Source: Nocardiopsis sp. NRRL B-16309
GTDB taxonomy: Bacteria; Actinomycetota; Actinomycetes; Streptosporangiales; Streptosporangiaceae
Direction of reading: 5' to 3'
DNA length: 64,000 bases
Assembly (NCBI RefSeq): GCF_001279585.1
Contig: NZ_LGEC01000137.1
Location: 1 to 64,000 of the forward strand
Shown here: positions 40,859 through 49,260 of the stretch, piece after piece
Position numbering within the stretch: the first letter of the stretch is position 1
How the letters are laid out: each line of letters starts with the position of its first letter
The notes under the pieces: model-generated
Databases searched by the model: none
Told to the model about the DNA's origin: nothing
Seen by the model: only the letters and a program-made list of their open reading frames with translations
Made by a program: the position numbers and the translations under genes

Positions 40859-41053
40859 CGTTCGACCGCGGCGAAGGTCCTCGCTCTTCGCCTACCCCCG
40901 GTGACCTGCGGCTCAAACAGGGCGGGACGTTCGGCTCACGACGTCGGCCCGGCCCAGTGGCTAGGCTGTTCCCCTAGAGCCGTGGTCCCGCCCGTCCGCG
41001 GTGGCCGGGGATCCGGACTTCCAGTGGTGGCGGTGGCGAAAGGGTGTCAGCCC

Positions 41054-41719
41054 ATGAGCGGTGACGGCACGATCCGGGTGTTCCTCGTGGACGACCACGA
41101 GGTGGTGCGGCGCGGTGTGGGCTCCCTCCTGGCCGACGAGGCCGACATCGAGGTGGTGGGCGAGGCCGGTACCGCCGCACGCGCCAGGGCCCGGATCCCG
41201 GCGCTCGCCCCGGACGTGGTCGTGCTGGACGTGCGCCTGCCCGACGGCGACGGCGTCACGCTGTGCCGGGAGATCCGCTCGCTCCTGCCGCGGACGCGCA
41301 TTCTCATGCTGACGTCCTACTCCGACGACGAGGCGCTCTACGGCGCAGTCATGGCCGGGGCGTCGGGGTACATCCTCAAGCAGATCCACGGCACCGACCT
41401 GGTCGGCGCGGTGCGCACGGTCGCCGAGGGCCGCTCCCTGCTCGACCCCGAGTCCACGACCCGGATGCTCCGCAGGCTGCGCGAGGACGCCGTACGCCAG
41501 GACCCCCTCAGCGAGCTCACCGAGCAGGAGCGGCGCGTCCTGGAACTCATCGGGGAGGGCCTGACCAACCGGGAGATCGGCACCAGGATGTACCTGGCCG
41601 AGAAGACGGTGAAGAACTACGTCTCGCGCGTGCTCGCCAAACTCGGCATGGCGCGGCGCACCCAGGCCGCCGCCTACGCCACCAGGCTGTCCATGGGCGA
41701 GGACCGGGCCCACGGCTAG
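41054..41719 (+). CDS. NarL/FixJ response regulator, DevR/DosR-like
   Basis: A 221-residue response regulator. The receiver domain (8-125) has the acidic pair LVDDHEVVRRG, the phospho-acceptor Asp59 in VVVLDVRLPDGDG, a Thr in LMLTSYSDDEAL and the Lys in GASGYILKQIHG, all in DevR-like context. The LuxR-type helix-turn-helix (about 153-212) includes LTEQERRVLELIGEGLTNRE and EKTVKNYVSRVLAKLGMARR. By motif it is the partner of the GAF-domain kinase encoded convergently 30 bases away. AAAGGG about 9 bases upstream supports the ATG at 41054. It likely controls hypoxia or nitric-oxide responses. Confidence 0.88.
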   Translation: MSGDGTIRVFLVDDHEVVRRGVGSLLADEADIEVVGEAGTAARARARIPALAPDVVVLDVRLPDGDGVTLCREIRSLLPRTRILMLTSYSDDEALYGAVMAGASGYILKQIHGTDLVGAVRTVAEGRSLLDPESTTRMLRRLREDAVRQDPLSELTEQERRVLELIGEGLTNREIGTRMYLAEKTVKNYVSRVLAKLGMARRTQAAAYATRLSMGEDRAHG

Positions 41720-41748
41720 CGTGCGGCCCGGTCATCGTGCGGCCCGGT

Positions 41749-43521
41749 TCAGCCCTTCTGTCGCGGGGCGGGCGCGGGGGCACGGCAGGGGACTCGCCAC
41801 TCGACCGTGGTGCCCTGCTCCTCCGCCGTGGTGATGGTGAGGCGCCCGCCCAGTTCCCGGGCGCGGGACTCGACGTTGCGCAGCCCGCTGCGGTCGACGC
41901 CGTCGGGGACGCCGCACCCGTCGTCCACGACCCTCAGGCGCAGGTCGTCCCCGACCGACAGTTCCACGTCCACCCGGGTCGCCCCGGAGTGCCGGGCGAC
42001 GTTGGACAGCAGCTCACGCAGGACCGCCGCGAGGTGCTCGCCGACGGTCTCGTCGACCTCGTTGTCGATGGGCCCCTGCGTGAGCAGGCGCGGCGCGAAC
42101 CCGAGGATGTCTCCGGCACTGTTGACGAGGTCCAGCACCCGGGAGCGCAGCCATGAGGGGTCCGAACCGGTGCTCTGCAGCGCGAAGATCGTGGAGCGGA
42201 TCTGGCGGATGGTGTCGTCCAGTTCGGTGACCGCGCTCTGCACGCGCGTGGCGGTGCCGGGGTCGTCGATCCGCCGCACGGTGCCCATCAGCGTGATGGC
42301 CGTGGCGTAGAGCCGTTGGATGACGGTGTCGTGCAGGTCGCGGGCGATGCGGTCGCGGTCCTCCAACACGGTCAGGCGCTCGGAGTCCAGCCGGGTCTCC
42401 GCCAGCTCCAGGGCGACGGCCGCCTGGTCGGCGAAGGAGGACAGCATCCCCAGCCAGGTCTCCTGGAAGGCGTCCCTGTCCCGGGAGCGGGCCAGGAACA
42501 GGATGCCCCGGGCGCCCTCGGGCGGCCCGAACGGCAGCACGAGGACGGGTCCGGCGCCCAGGTCGCTCAGGAATTCGGCTTCCCGGAACCCGGGCTCGGA
42601 GACGTCGGTCATCACTGGGTCGCCGCCGAGGTAGACGCGCCCCAACAGGGTGTCGTCGGCGCAGGACAGGGAGGCCCCCTCCACACTCGACCAGTCCCGG
42701 CCGTCGTCGTCCTCGGCCCCGTCCCAGACCCGCACGGTGAGCGTGCGGGCTTCGGCTCCGGGCATGGCTATCACCGCGAGGTCCGCGTGCGCCATCACGC
42801 GGGCCCGCCGGGCGACCAGGCGCAGTACCTGTTCGGGCGCCGCGCCGGTGAGCAGCTGGGTGGTGATCTGCCCGGAGGCGTCGAGCCAGGTCTCCCGGCT
42901 CTGTGACTGTGAGTACAGTTGTGCGTTCTCGATGGCGGTGCCCGCGGCGGTGGCCAGGGCCCGCAGCAGCAGCTCGTCGTCCTCGGTGAACCGGGCGCCG
43001 TCGCGCTTGTCGGTCATGTAGAGGTTGCCGAACACCTGGTCGCGGATGCGGATGGGCACACCGAGGAAGGAGCGCATCGGCGGGTGGCCCTCGGGGAAGC
43101 CGCGCGACTCCGGGTGGTCGCGTACGTCGCTCAGCCGTAGGGCGTGGGGCTCCTTGATGAGCAGGCCGAGGATGCCCTTGCCCTCGGGCCAGTGCTCGAT
43201 CGCGGCGATCTCCTGCGGCTGGAGCCCGACCGGGATGAACCGCGCGAGTTCGCCGTCGGCGCCGATCACTCCCAGGGCGCCGTAGCGGGCGTTGACCAGC
43301 CGGGCGGCGGTCTCGGTGATGCGCAGCAGCAGCGGGTCCAGGTGCAGGCCCTCACCGATGGAGACGACCGCCTCCAACAGCGTGCGGATCCGGTCCTGGG
43401 TCGCGTAGATGTCGGACATGCGCGCCCTGACCTCGTCCAGGAGGTCGTCCAGCCCGGCGCGGGGCAGGGACAGCCGGTAGCGCTCGTCGTGTTCGTACGG
43501 CTCGTCGCCCGTCTGGCTCAT
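41749..43521 (-). CDS. GAF-domain sensor histidine kinase, DevS/DosS-like
   Basis: A 590-residue soluble sensor kinase with two GAF domains (about 60-205 and 230-375), a HisKA_3 dimerisation domain with the phospho-acceptor His397 in RIARDLHDTVIQRLYA, and a HATPase_c domain (about 490-580) with LRELLSNVARHSGA and VVDDGCGVPDGVDRSGLRN. His146, in GFPEGHPPMRSFLGVP, lies where the haem-ligating His149 of mycobacterial DevS would be, so the first GAF domain may bind haem and sense O2, NO or CO (inference). No membrane segment is present. It converges on the response regulator gene. Confidence 0.9.
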   Translation of the reverse strand: MSQTGDEPYEHDERYRLSLPRAGLDDLLDEVRARMSDIYATQDRIRTLLEAVVSIGEGLHLDPLLLRITETAARLVNARYGALGVIGADGELARFIPVGLQPQEIAAIEHWPEGKGILGLLIKEPHALRLSDVRDHPESRGFPEGHPPMRSFLGVPIRIRDQVFGNLYMTDKRDGARFTEDDELLLRALATAAGTAIENAQLYSQSQSRETWLDASGQITTQLLTGAAPEQVLRLVARRARVMAHADLAVIAMPGAEARTLTVRVWDGAEDDDGRDWSSVEGASLSCADDTLLGRVYLGGDPVMTDVSEPGFREAEFLSDLGAGPVLVLPFGPPEGARGILFLARSRDRDAFQETWLGMLSSFADQAAVALELAETRLDSERLTVLEDRDRIARDLHDTVIQRLYATAITLMGTVRRIDDPGTATRVQSAVTELDDTIRQIRSTIFALQSTGSDPSWLRSRVLDLVNSAGDILGFAPRLLTQGPIDNEVDETVGEHLAAVLRELLSNVARHSGATRVDVELSVGDDLRLRVVDDGCGVPDGVDRSGLRNVESRARELGGRLTITTAEEQGTTVEWRVPCRAPAPAPRQKG

Positions 43522-43827
43522 GGGGGCTCATCTCCGGCAGGTGTCTCGACTCCTTGTCCCGAGCCTATGACTCTTCCACCCCCTCGTCTCGCGCCACCGA
43601 TCCATGGCCGCCGAAAGGCCCCCGGAACCCCTTGCGCGAACGCGGTACTGATCGCTCGTGACCATGCGTCGCCTGTCGCTCGGGGCACTTTCGACCATTC
43701 GCTTCTCGCCGAACTCTTCCAGAGCCAACACGATCTCGCCCCCGACTGGTCGCTGAAAGTCTTCTATGCCACGATGCCGACCTACATGGCGCCGCGCCGG
43801 ATTGGCCAATGGCCCCGGGGGTGGTGC
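43522..43827. other. 306-base gap with atypical composition
   Basis: No gene I can support. Between about 43660 and 43800 the sequence is less GC-rich than the neighbours, and one rightward frame reads FDHSLLAELFQSQHDLAPDW and then WSLKVFYATMPTYMAPRRIG, which looks protein-like but has no start or ribosome-binding site and no family I know. It may be a remnant of a gene or of a mobile element brought in with the NACHT gene. GTGTCTCGACTCC near 43540 is the only other notable sequence. Confidence 0.35.
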
Positions 43828-46800
43828 TCACCACGGCGGCAGGCTGTTGCCCGGTGCCCTCAGGAGGGAGGAGCCCGTGCCGAGCCGGTCGGCACCGAGG
43901 ACCTTGGTCCGCTGCCGAACGTGCACGGTGAGGTTTTCCGCCCCGGCCAGCGCTTGGAGGGAGAGCGGATTCTCGGCCTCGAGACACAGCTCTACAAGGT
44001 AGGGGAGTTCCCTGACCCAGTCGGGAACCGTGGCCGGCGTACGGAGACCGAAGTCCAAGTAGAGCTTCCGCAGGTGTGGGACGCGGGTGATCCAGTGTGC
44101 GTTGCCCACGAGTTCCCACGTCCACCGGTCGACCCGCAGCGCGCTAAGCGATTCCAGGGAGGCAAGGGGCTCCAACGAGGCGTGACGGGAGTCGAACTGC
44201 CGCAGGCTCAGCTTCGAGAGCGAAGCGGTCTGGCTCTCCAGTCCGGCAAAGCTCATGAGAGCTGGGCACATCATCACGTCCAACGAATGAACGGTGTTAG
44301 GTGCACCGGCCAGATACCGCAGATCCCGCAGCCGTACGCGCCTCAGACCGAAGGACTCCAGTCCTCGGTCCGGTACGAGCTCGCCGAGTGGGATCGACGG
44401 TAGAGCACGGGTGAAACAGAGATGCCGAAGCGTCTCGAGCTCTCGGACATAGGTCAGGTCGCGGGTGTGTTCAGGGTGGCTTAGCTCGAGAAAAGTGATC
44501 GGGCACGCGGCTAGCGGTGCGATGCGCTCGGCCGAGGCGTCGCCGTCAATGTCTAGTTGGATGAGTGAGGGCAGAGAGGCAAGTGGCGCCAGGTCGATGC
44601 CATGCCATTGCGTGCCGGAGCGGTTTCTCAGATCGACGAAGGTGAGGGCCGTCAACCCGGACAGCCCATCCAGGTCGTCACCATTGGCGCCCTCAACAGA
44701 GGCCCTGCGGTTCCCGGGCATGTATCGGGCCTGCCACCCTGCGCGGTCGGCGGCGACCGGAATGTAGTAGTGCGGGCGGCGTTCCTCGAACCGGGGGAAG
44801 AGGACCCGGGCCAGCTCCTCGCTCGGCTCATTCAACCAAGCCCTTTGCGCTGCGAGCATGACTGACTCGGAGCCGAAGGCGAGCGCCCGCTCTATGACTG
44901 GGACCGCGCTGGGTCCCCCGATCGTGCTCGCGGCCTCGATGGACTTCGCTGCCTGACGCGCGTTCTGCGGAGGGACGGTTGCCAGGAGGGGCAGCGCGTA
45001 CTCCCCGACCATGCTTAGCGCGTGCACGTGGTCCTTGGTTCGAGGCGGCAGAATGCTCCGCACACGTGCACGGATATCCTCACTGAGGTCCTGAGACAGC
45101 GCCGGTGACGTCTCCAAACAGGCGAAGGCCACCAGGAGCAACCGATCCCGGTGTCGCTTCACCTGGCCGGAGCGCTCGAGTAGCCCGGTCACCAGCTCCT
45201 CGCGCTGCGCAGGGGTGCAGTGCCCGGCGGCCATCACCACGACTTCGTGCCACTGGTCGTCGTGCGCGTGACGGATCAGCAATGGGAAGCTGTCCTCCTC
45301 TACCAGCGCTCTGGCGGCCAGGTACTCCTCGAAGGTTCGGTGTAGGAAGCCCACCCTGTCTACAGTCGGGCACTGGAGGAGGCCGCTGCGTACCACCAGG
45401 TGGGCGAAGACCTCCTCCGGGTCCTCCCTGACCCCATGCATAGCGGCGAGCAACCGTGCGACCTGGCGTCGGACAGTTGGGATCGGGGCGTCAGAACTGC
45501 CGTTGAGAATCAGCCACTTCGCCAACTCCTGGAGCAGAAGTACAAGCTCGCGGCGGGAGAGATCGATCCCCTCGATCCCGCGCTGCTGGTCGCGGTCCTT
45601 GAGCAACATGGCCAGAGCCGCCTCGTAGACCTCCATACGGTCGCGGGGGAGCGATGTGTTCCGGTCGCGGTACAGGGCGCACAACAGGGCACAGAGCAGG
45701 GGAGTGGAGGCGATCGCGCGCAAATGGCGCTGGTTGAGTACCTTCTGGATCAGCTCATGCTCGAATCCGGTCAGCCGGTCGCGTTCGTCCTGATCCGCGA
45801 TGTCACCGCGTACGGCCTCGTGCCAGTGGTGGATGAATGCCCGGACATCGCCTTCCCGTAAGGACTGGAGTTCCGCGCTCGCGAAGCCGTCCGCGTCGAG
45901 CCAGGTCTCGCTCGCGGCTCCAGGACGTGTGGTCACGATGTATCGGCAGTCGGGAAAGTCGGCGAGCAGGTCGCGCAGCCAGCGCCGGGCGTCCTCACGT
46001 TCGCCGGGCGGGAGCTCGTCGATGCCGTCTATCAGAACGATTGCGCGGCCGTCGGCGAGCACACTAGTCACCCATCCGCTGGGCGCCTGGTAGGCGAGGT
46101 GGCGACCGGTCTGCCTGAGGAAGTCCTCGGGTTCGGGGAGGCGTTGACCGACGTACTGCCTGAGGGGGATGAGGAACGGGATCAATCCGTTCCATGCCGA
46201 CATCTCGTCGGGGAAGTCGCTGCGGCTGGCACGGACTGCGGCCCACCGCAACAGGGTCGTCTTGCCAGCGCCCGCCGGACCGCGCAAGAAGGTGCGCGAT
46301 CGCGTGGCTAGGACCTGCTCCACCTGGCGGTCGCCTGGCTCGTCCGGCCCGCCGGACGAGCCCTGCTCCGGCCAGCCGCGGACGCACAGGCTCAGGTAGG
46401 CGACACTCAGGCGGTACGGCCGGGTGTGGGCGTCGGTGCCGAAGAGTTCCAGGACGTCCCACCGCTCGGCCGCCTTGCGGCGGTAGGCGGTCTCGAACGC
46501 CGCCTCGGGATCCTCGTCCAGTCCCTCCGGCCGCCGGGGGATCCGGTCCAGGACCTCCTCCAGGTGCTCCAGGATGAGGGCCTCACGGCGCAGCAGCTCG
46601 GTGAACGCCCCGGTCTGCAAGTTCGGCAGCGTGGACACCGTGGCCAGCACGTAGGCGCAGGACTCGGGCAGGACCCGGTCGTAGAGGGCGACAGCCGCGC
46701 CGCTGAGATCGCGCGTGGCGTGCGGATTCCGGTCGCGGATGTACCGCTCCAGGTACAGCGGGTCCAGATCCTGCTCGAACAGCGTGCGGTCGGTGAGCCC

Positions 46801-47085
46801 GGCTCGCTCGAAGGCGTCGGCGACGGCGAGGACGGCGGCCTCGCGCTCGTTCTCCGGCAGTCCGCGGAACTCGTGGTCGAGGTAGGACACGATCCGGTCG
46901 GCGATGCTCTCCTCGATCTCGGCGAACCGGCGTTCCAGCCTGCGCTGGTCGCGCCTGCCGGTCACCTTCTGCTGAACGAGGTCGACCACCGTCGTGGTGG
47001 CACTCTGGGCGATCGGGTTGCCGATCCACATTCCGCACGCGGCCTTGACCACGGCCACGCCCAGCTTCAGGGCGACGTCGTACAC
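43828..47085 (-). CDS. NACHT-domain NTPase with leucine-rich repeats (bacterial NLR-like)
   Basis: A 1085-residue STAND NTPase. The N-terminal 100 residues (MYDVALKLGVAVVKAACGMW, then a helical region with VTGRRDQRRLERRFAEIEES) resemble the NACHT N-terminal helical domains of actinomycete proteins. The NACHT domain follows: Walker A LRGPAGAGKTTLL at 267-279, Walker B AIVLIDGIDELP at 348-359, sensor IVTTRPGA at 383-390. Helical HEAT-like repeats (about 560-810) lead to leucine-rich repeats (about 820-1060). Bacterial NACHT proteins defend against phage (bNACHT). The C-terminal repeats would be the sensor. The gene is visibly less GC-rich than its neighbours, which suggests transfer. No effector enzyme domain is visible at the N-terminus. 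Confidence 0.9.
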   Translation of the reverse strand: MYDVALKLGVAVVKAACGMWIGNPIAQSATTTVVDLVQQKVTGRRDQRRLERRFAEIEESIADRIVSYLDHEFRGLPENEREAAVLAVADAFERAGLTDRTLFEQDLDPLYLERYIRDRNPHATRDLSGAAVALYDRVLPESCAYVLATVSTLPNLQTGAFTELLRREALILEHLEEVLDRIPRRPEGLDEDPEAAFETAYRRKAAERWDVLELFGTDAHTRPYRLSVAYLSLCVRGWPEQGSSGGPDEPGDRQVEQVLATRSRTFLRGPAGAGKTTLLRWAAVRASRSDFPDEMSAWNGLIPFLIPLRQYVGQRLPEPEDFLRQTGRHLAYQAPSGWVTSVLADGRAIVLIDGIDELPPGEREDARRWLRDLLADFPDCRYIVTTRPGAASETWLDADGFASAELQSLREGDVRAFIHHWHEAVRGDIADQDERDRLTGFEHELIQKVLNQRHLRAIASTPLLCALLCALYRDRNTSLPRDRMEVYEAALAMLLKDRDQQRGIEGIDLSRRELVLLLQELAKWLILNGSSDAPIPTVRRQVARLLAAMHGVREDPEEVFAHLVVRSGLLQCPTVDRVGFLHRTFEEYLAARALVEEDSFPLLIRHAHDDQWHEVVVMAAGHCTPAQREELVTGLLERSGQVKRHRDRLLLVAFACLETSPALSQDLSEDIRARVRSILPPRTKDHVHALSMVGEYALPLLATVPPQNARQAAKSIEAASTIGGPSAVPVIERALAFGSESVMLAAQRAWLNEPSEELARVLFPRFEERRPHYYIPVAADRAGWQARYMPGNRRASVEGANGDDLDGLSGLTALTFVDLRNRSGTQWHGIDLAPLASLPSLIQLDIDGDASAERIAPLAACPITFLELSHPEHTRDLTYVRELETLRHLCFTRALPSIPLGELVPDRGLESFGLRRVRLRDLRYLAGAPNTVHSLDVMMCPALMSFAGLESQTASLSKLSLRQFDSRHASLEPLASLESLSALRVDRWTWELVGNAHWITRVPHLRKLYLDFGLRTPATVPDWVRELPYLVELCLEAENPLSLQALAGAENLTVHVRQRTKVLGADRLGTGSSLLRAPGNSLPPW

Positions 47086-47225
47086 GGGGGGCTTTCCGGT
47101 GGGGGCGACAGGGGCGTCCCGAGCCTACGGCGCGGGGCCGGACGGGTCCACGCGGTCGCCTCGGTCCGGCCGTCTCAGGGAAGGCCGCTGCGAGGTGCGG
47201 TCGACCCGGAGATGGCCGGTTCCGG

Positions 47226-47870
47226 TCACGTGCGGCGGGCCAGGAGGAAGGCCTGGGGCACGTGCTCGTCCGGCTCGGGCTCGCGGACCGCCCGGACGCG
47301 CACGGAGAATCCGGCGGTCGTGAGCAGTGCGGCGACGTGGTCCGGCCGGAGCCGCTGGAAGTCGAGGGAGACCTCATGGCCCAGCGGCCGGTCGACGTAC
47401 CGGGGTTCGTCCCCGACCTGGAAGGCGAGCATCAGGTGTCCGCCCGGGGCCAGCACCCGGTGGAACTCCGCGAACGCCTCGGGCAGGCGTTCCGGCGGCA
47501 TGTGGATGATCGAGTAGTAGGCCAGGGCGCCGCCCACCGAGCCGTCGGGCAGGTCCAGGTCCAGGATCGAGCCCACCTCGAAGCGCAGGCCGGGATGGTC
47601 CCGCCGGGCCAGCTCCACCATCGTCGGGGACAGGTCGACACCGAACACCGGCAGGCCCAGGTCGCGCAGGTACGCCGTCACGCGGCCGGATCCGCACCCC
47701 AGGTCGGCGACGGGCCCCGCGTCCGACGCGCGGACGTGCTCGGCGAACACTCCCAGCATCGCCCGGTCCACCGGCATCGCGTCGAGCGCGTCACGGAGCC
47801 GGTCGGTGTAGTCGGCGGCGAGGGCGTCGTAGAACGTGCGCGCCCGGGTCAGGAAGTCGGGTGGGGTCAC
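47226..47870 (-). CDS. class I SAM-dependent methyltransferase
   Basis: A 214-residue Methyltransf_11/25-type enzyme. SAM motif I is VADLGCGSGRVTAYL at about 44-58, followed by VFGVDLSPTMVELARRDHPG and a motif III AYYSIIHMPPERLPEAFAEF typical of small-molecule methyltransferases. GTG 47870 is chosen: TAGAGT ends 8 bases upstream, suggesting a leaderless transcript, and the longer frame lacks support. It is encoded just upstream of the NACHT gene on the same strand, 140 bases apart. Whether they work together is unknown. Confidence 0.83.
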   Translation of the reverse strand: MTPPDFLTRARTFYDALAADYTDRLRDALDAMPVDRAMLGVFAEHVRASDAGPVADLGCGSGRVTAYLRDLGLPVFGVDLSPTMVELARRDHPGLRFEVGSILDLDLPDGSVGGALAYYSIIHMPPERLPEAFAEFHRVLAPGGHLMLAFQVGDEPRYVDRPLGHEVSLDFQRLRPDHVAALLTTAGFSVRVRAVREPEPDEHVPQAFLLARRT

Positions 47871-47881
47871 GCTCGTGCACT

Positions 47882-48130
47882 CTACGCGAATCCGTGTCCG
47901 GGTGGCCGCCCGGCCGCCTTTCGGTCGTCCCGAAGGGCGAAGACGTCCCCTGCCCGGAAATAGCGCCAGCCGTACTTGCTGCGGAAGGACTTCACGTCGT
48001 CGAGGCGTCCGCCGCGTGCCCACGTCCGCAGCGTCGACGGGCAGACGCCGATGACGGCCGCCGCCTCTCCGTTGGTGAAGTACATGTCCGGGTGGGTCTC
48101 TTCCAGGAATCGGATTTCTCGTTCGTCCAT
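47882..48130 (-). CDS. MerR/BldC-like helix-turn-helix protein
   Basis: An 82-residue DNA-binding protein. FTNGEAAAVIGVCPSTLRTW at about 18-37 is a winged helix-turn-helix of the MerR/excisionase type, followed by SKYGWRYFRAGDVFALRDD, the expected wing. It resembles BldC and phage Xis-like proteins. ATG 48130 is used; the frame extends upstream but that part is not conserved in kind. It is divergent from the XRE gene across 98 bases. It may act as a small regulator or as a remnant of an integrated element. Confidence 0.72.
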   Translation of the reverse strand: MDEREIRFLEETHPDMYFTNGEAAAVIGVCPSTLRTWARGGRLDDVKSFRSKYGWRYFRAGDVFALRDDRKAAGRPPGHGFA

Positions 48131-48228
48131 GGAGCCAGCATCCGACGCGCTCCCACCATTGCGCGAGGAACGAGCATCTATCCCCAAAGCAAGGGTGCGC
48201 AACTCAAGTTCGGATTACGCTTTTCATC

Positions 48229-49008
48229 ATGGCGCAACGCTTTCCCCAGCACCTCACCAAACTGCGGACTTTGTCCGGATTGTCGCAGCGGCAACTCGCC
48301 TCCCGAGCGAGGGTGTCCCCCTCCGCGTGCTGCCGCTGGGAGAAAGGCGAGGTCGCTCCCAGACGAGGGCATGTGGAGACCCTGGACCGGGTCCTGGGCG
48401 CCGAGGGCCGGCTCATTCAGACGTGGCAGCGGGATACGGCGGGCGGCACACTGCCTCCGTGGATGCAGGATCTGCAACGCCTCCAGGAGGAAGCAACACT
48501 CATCGAGTCGATCAGTCCCGGGCTCGTCAACGGTTTGTTGCAGTCGGAGAGTTATGCGCGCTTCGTCTTCCGGCACGGGCAACCGCTCATGACGGGGGAG
48601 GAGATCTCCCGCCTGGTCGCGGCCAGGTGCCAGCGATATGACAGGCTTCGCCGAAAGAACGATCCCGATGTGACGGCGGTCTTTCCGCAAACAGCGCTGA
48701 CGTGTGTGGCCGAGGAGATCCGGGTTGAGCAGGCGGAACACCTGCTCTCGCTCCTCGAAGGCGGAAAGGTCCGCGTGCACATCGTTCCGGAGGGTTCCCT
48801 CCTGGTGGGCGTCATCGCTCCGCTGTTCATGGTGCGGCTTTTCGACGGATCCCGGGCGGCTTCGAGCGACATGAACACCGGTATCGTCATGCACGAAGAC
48901 GATGGCGAGCCCAACGGGTTCGAGCGGCTTTCCGAACTGGTCAAGCGTGCCATGGGCGCGGCGCTGCCGGTGGACCAGTCGGTTCGGATGCTGAAGGAGA
49001 TGATCTAG
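48229..49008 (+). CDS. XRE-family regulator with DUF5753
   Basis: A 259-residue Scr1-type protein. The N-terminal helix-turn-helix (about 8-62) holds LRTLSGLSQRQLASRARVSP and CCRWEKGEVAP; the remainder is DUF5753, with GLVNGLLQSESYARFVF and QTALTCVAEEIRVEQAEHLL. Such proteins pair with a small DUF397 protein (Scr2) encoded directly downstream, as here. Streptomyces has many such pairs with roles in development. TACGCT (48216-48221) lies 7 bases before the ATG, indicating a leaderless transcript. The stop overlaps the DUF397 start (TAGTG). Confidence 0.88.
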   Translation: MAQRFPQHLTKLRTLSGLSQRQLASRARVSPSACCRWEKGEVAPRRGHVETLDRVLGAEGRLIQTWQRDTAGGTLPPWMQDLQRLQEEATLIESISPGLVNGLLQSESYARFVFRHGQPLMTGEEISRLVAARCQRYDRLRRKNDPDVTAVFPQTALTCVAEEIRVEQAEHLLSLLEGGKVRVHIVPEGSLLVGVIAPLFMVRLFDGSRAASSDMNTGIVMHEDDGEPNGFERLSELVKRAMGAALPVDQSVRMLKEMI

Positions 49009-49178
49009 TGGCCAACGGTTGGCACAAGAGTTCGTACAGCGAGACCGGCGGCCAGTGCCTGGAGGCGCGTGAGCACGGGGCCGGTGCCGATGTGCGTGAC
49101 ACGCAGAACCGGAACGCCGGTCACCTGTCCTTCTCGGCCGTCGAGTGGGCCGCGCTGGTGGCGACGGCCGCGCGCTGA
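49008..49178 (+). CDS. DUF397 protein (Scr2-like partner of the XRE regulator)
   Basis: A 56-residue protein: it reads VANGWHKSSYSETGGQCLEA at the start and ends with HLSFSAVEWAALVATAA. The WHKSSYS opening, GxQCLEA and the C-terminal FSxxEWAALV are diagnostic for DUF397. The GTG start shares its G with the last base of the upstream TAG stop, so translation is coupled. DUF397 proteins work with XRE/DUF5753 regulators as small antagonists or partners. A strong terminator follows. Confidence 0.88.
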   Translation: MANGWHKSSYSETGGQCLEAREHGAGADVRDTQNRNAGHLSFSAVEWAALVATAAR

Positions 49179-49203
49179 CCCGAGCGCGCCGGTGCCCCGC
49201 ATC

Positions 49204-49241
49204 GGGAGGGCCCCGCCGGACGCGTCCGACGGGGCCCTCCC
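49204..49241. terminator. bidirectional hairpin terminator
   Basis: GGGAGGGCCCCG (49204-49215) pairs perfectly with CGGGGCCCTCCC (49230-49241); the 14-base interior contains its own palindrome CGGACGCGTCCG. It lies between the rightward DUF397 gene and the leftward transporter gene (stop 49261), followed by a T-containing GTGTTTCTCC. Confidence 0.8.
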
Positions 49242-49260
49242 GCAGGGGGTGTTTCTCCTA

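Noticed and set aside
43528..43809. Leftward 93-codon frame between the sensor kinase and the NACHT gene
   Set aside because: No start signal and no recognised domain; the opposite strand looks equally protein-like, so neither was called as a gene.
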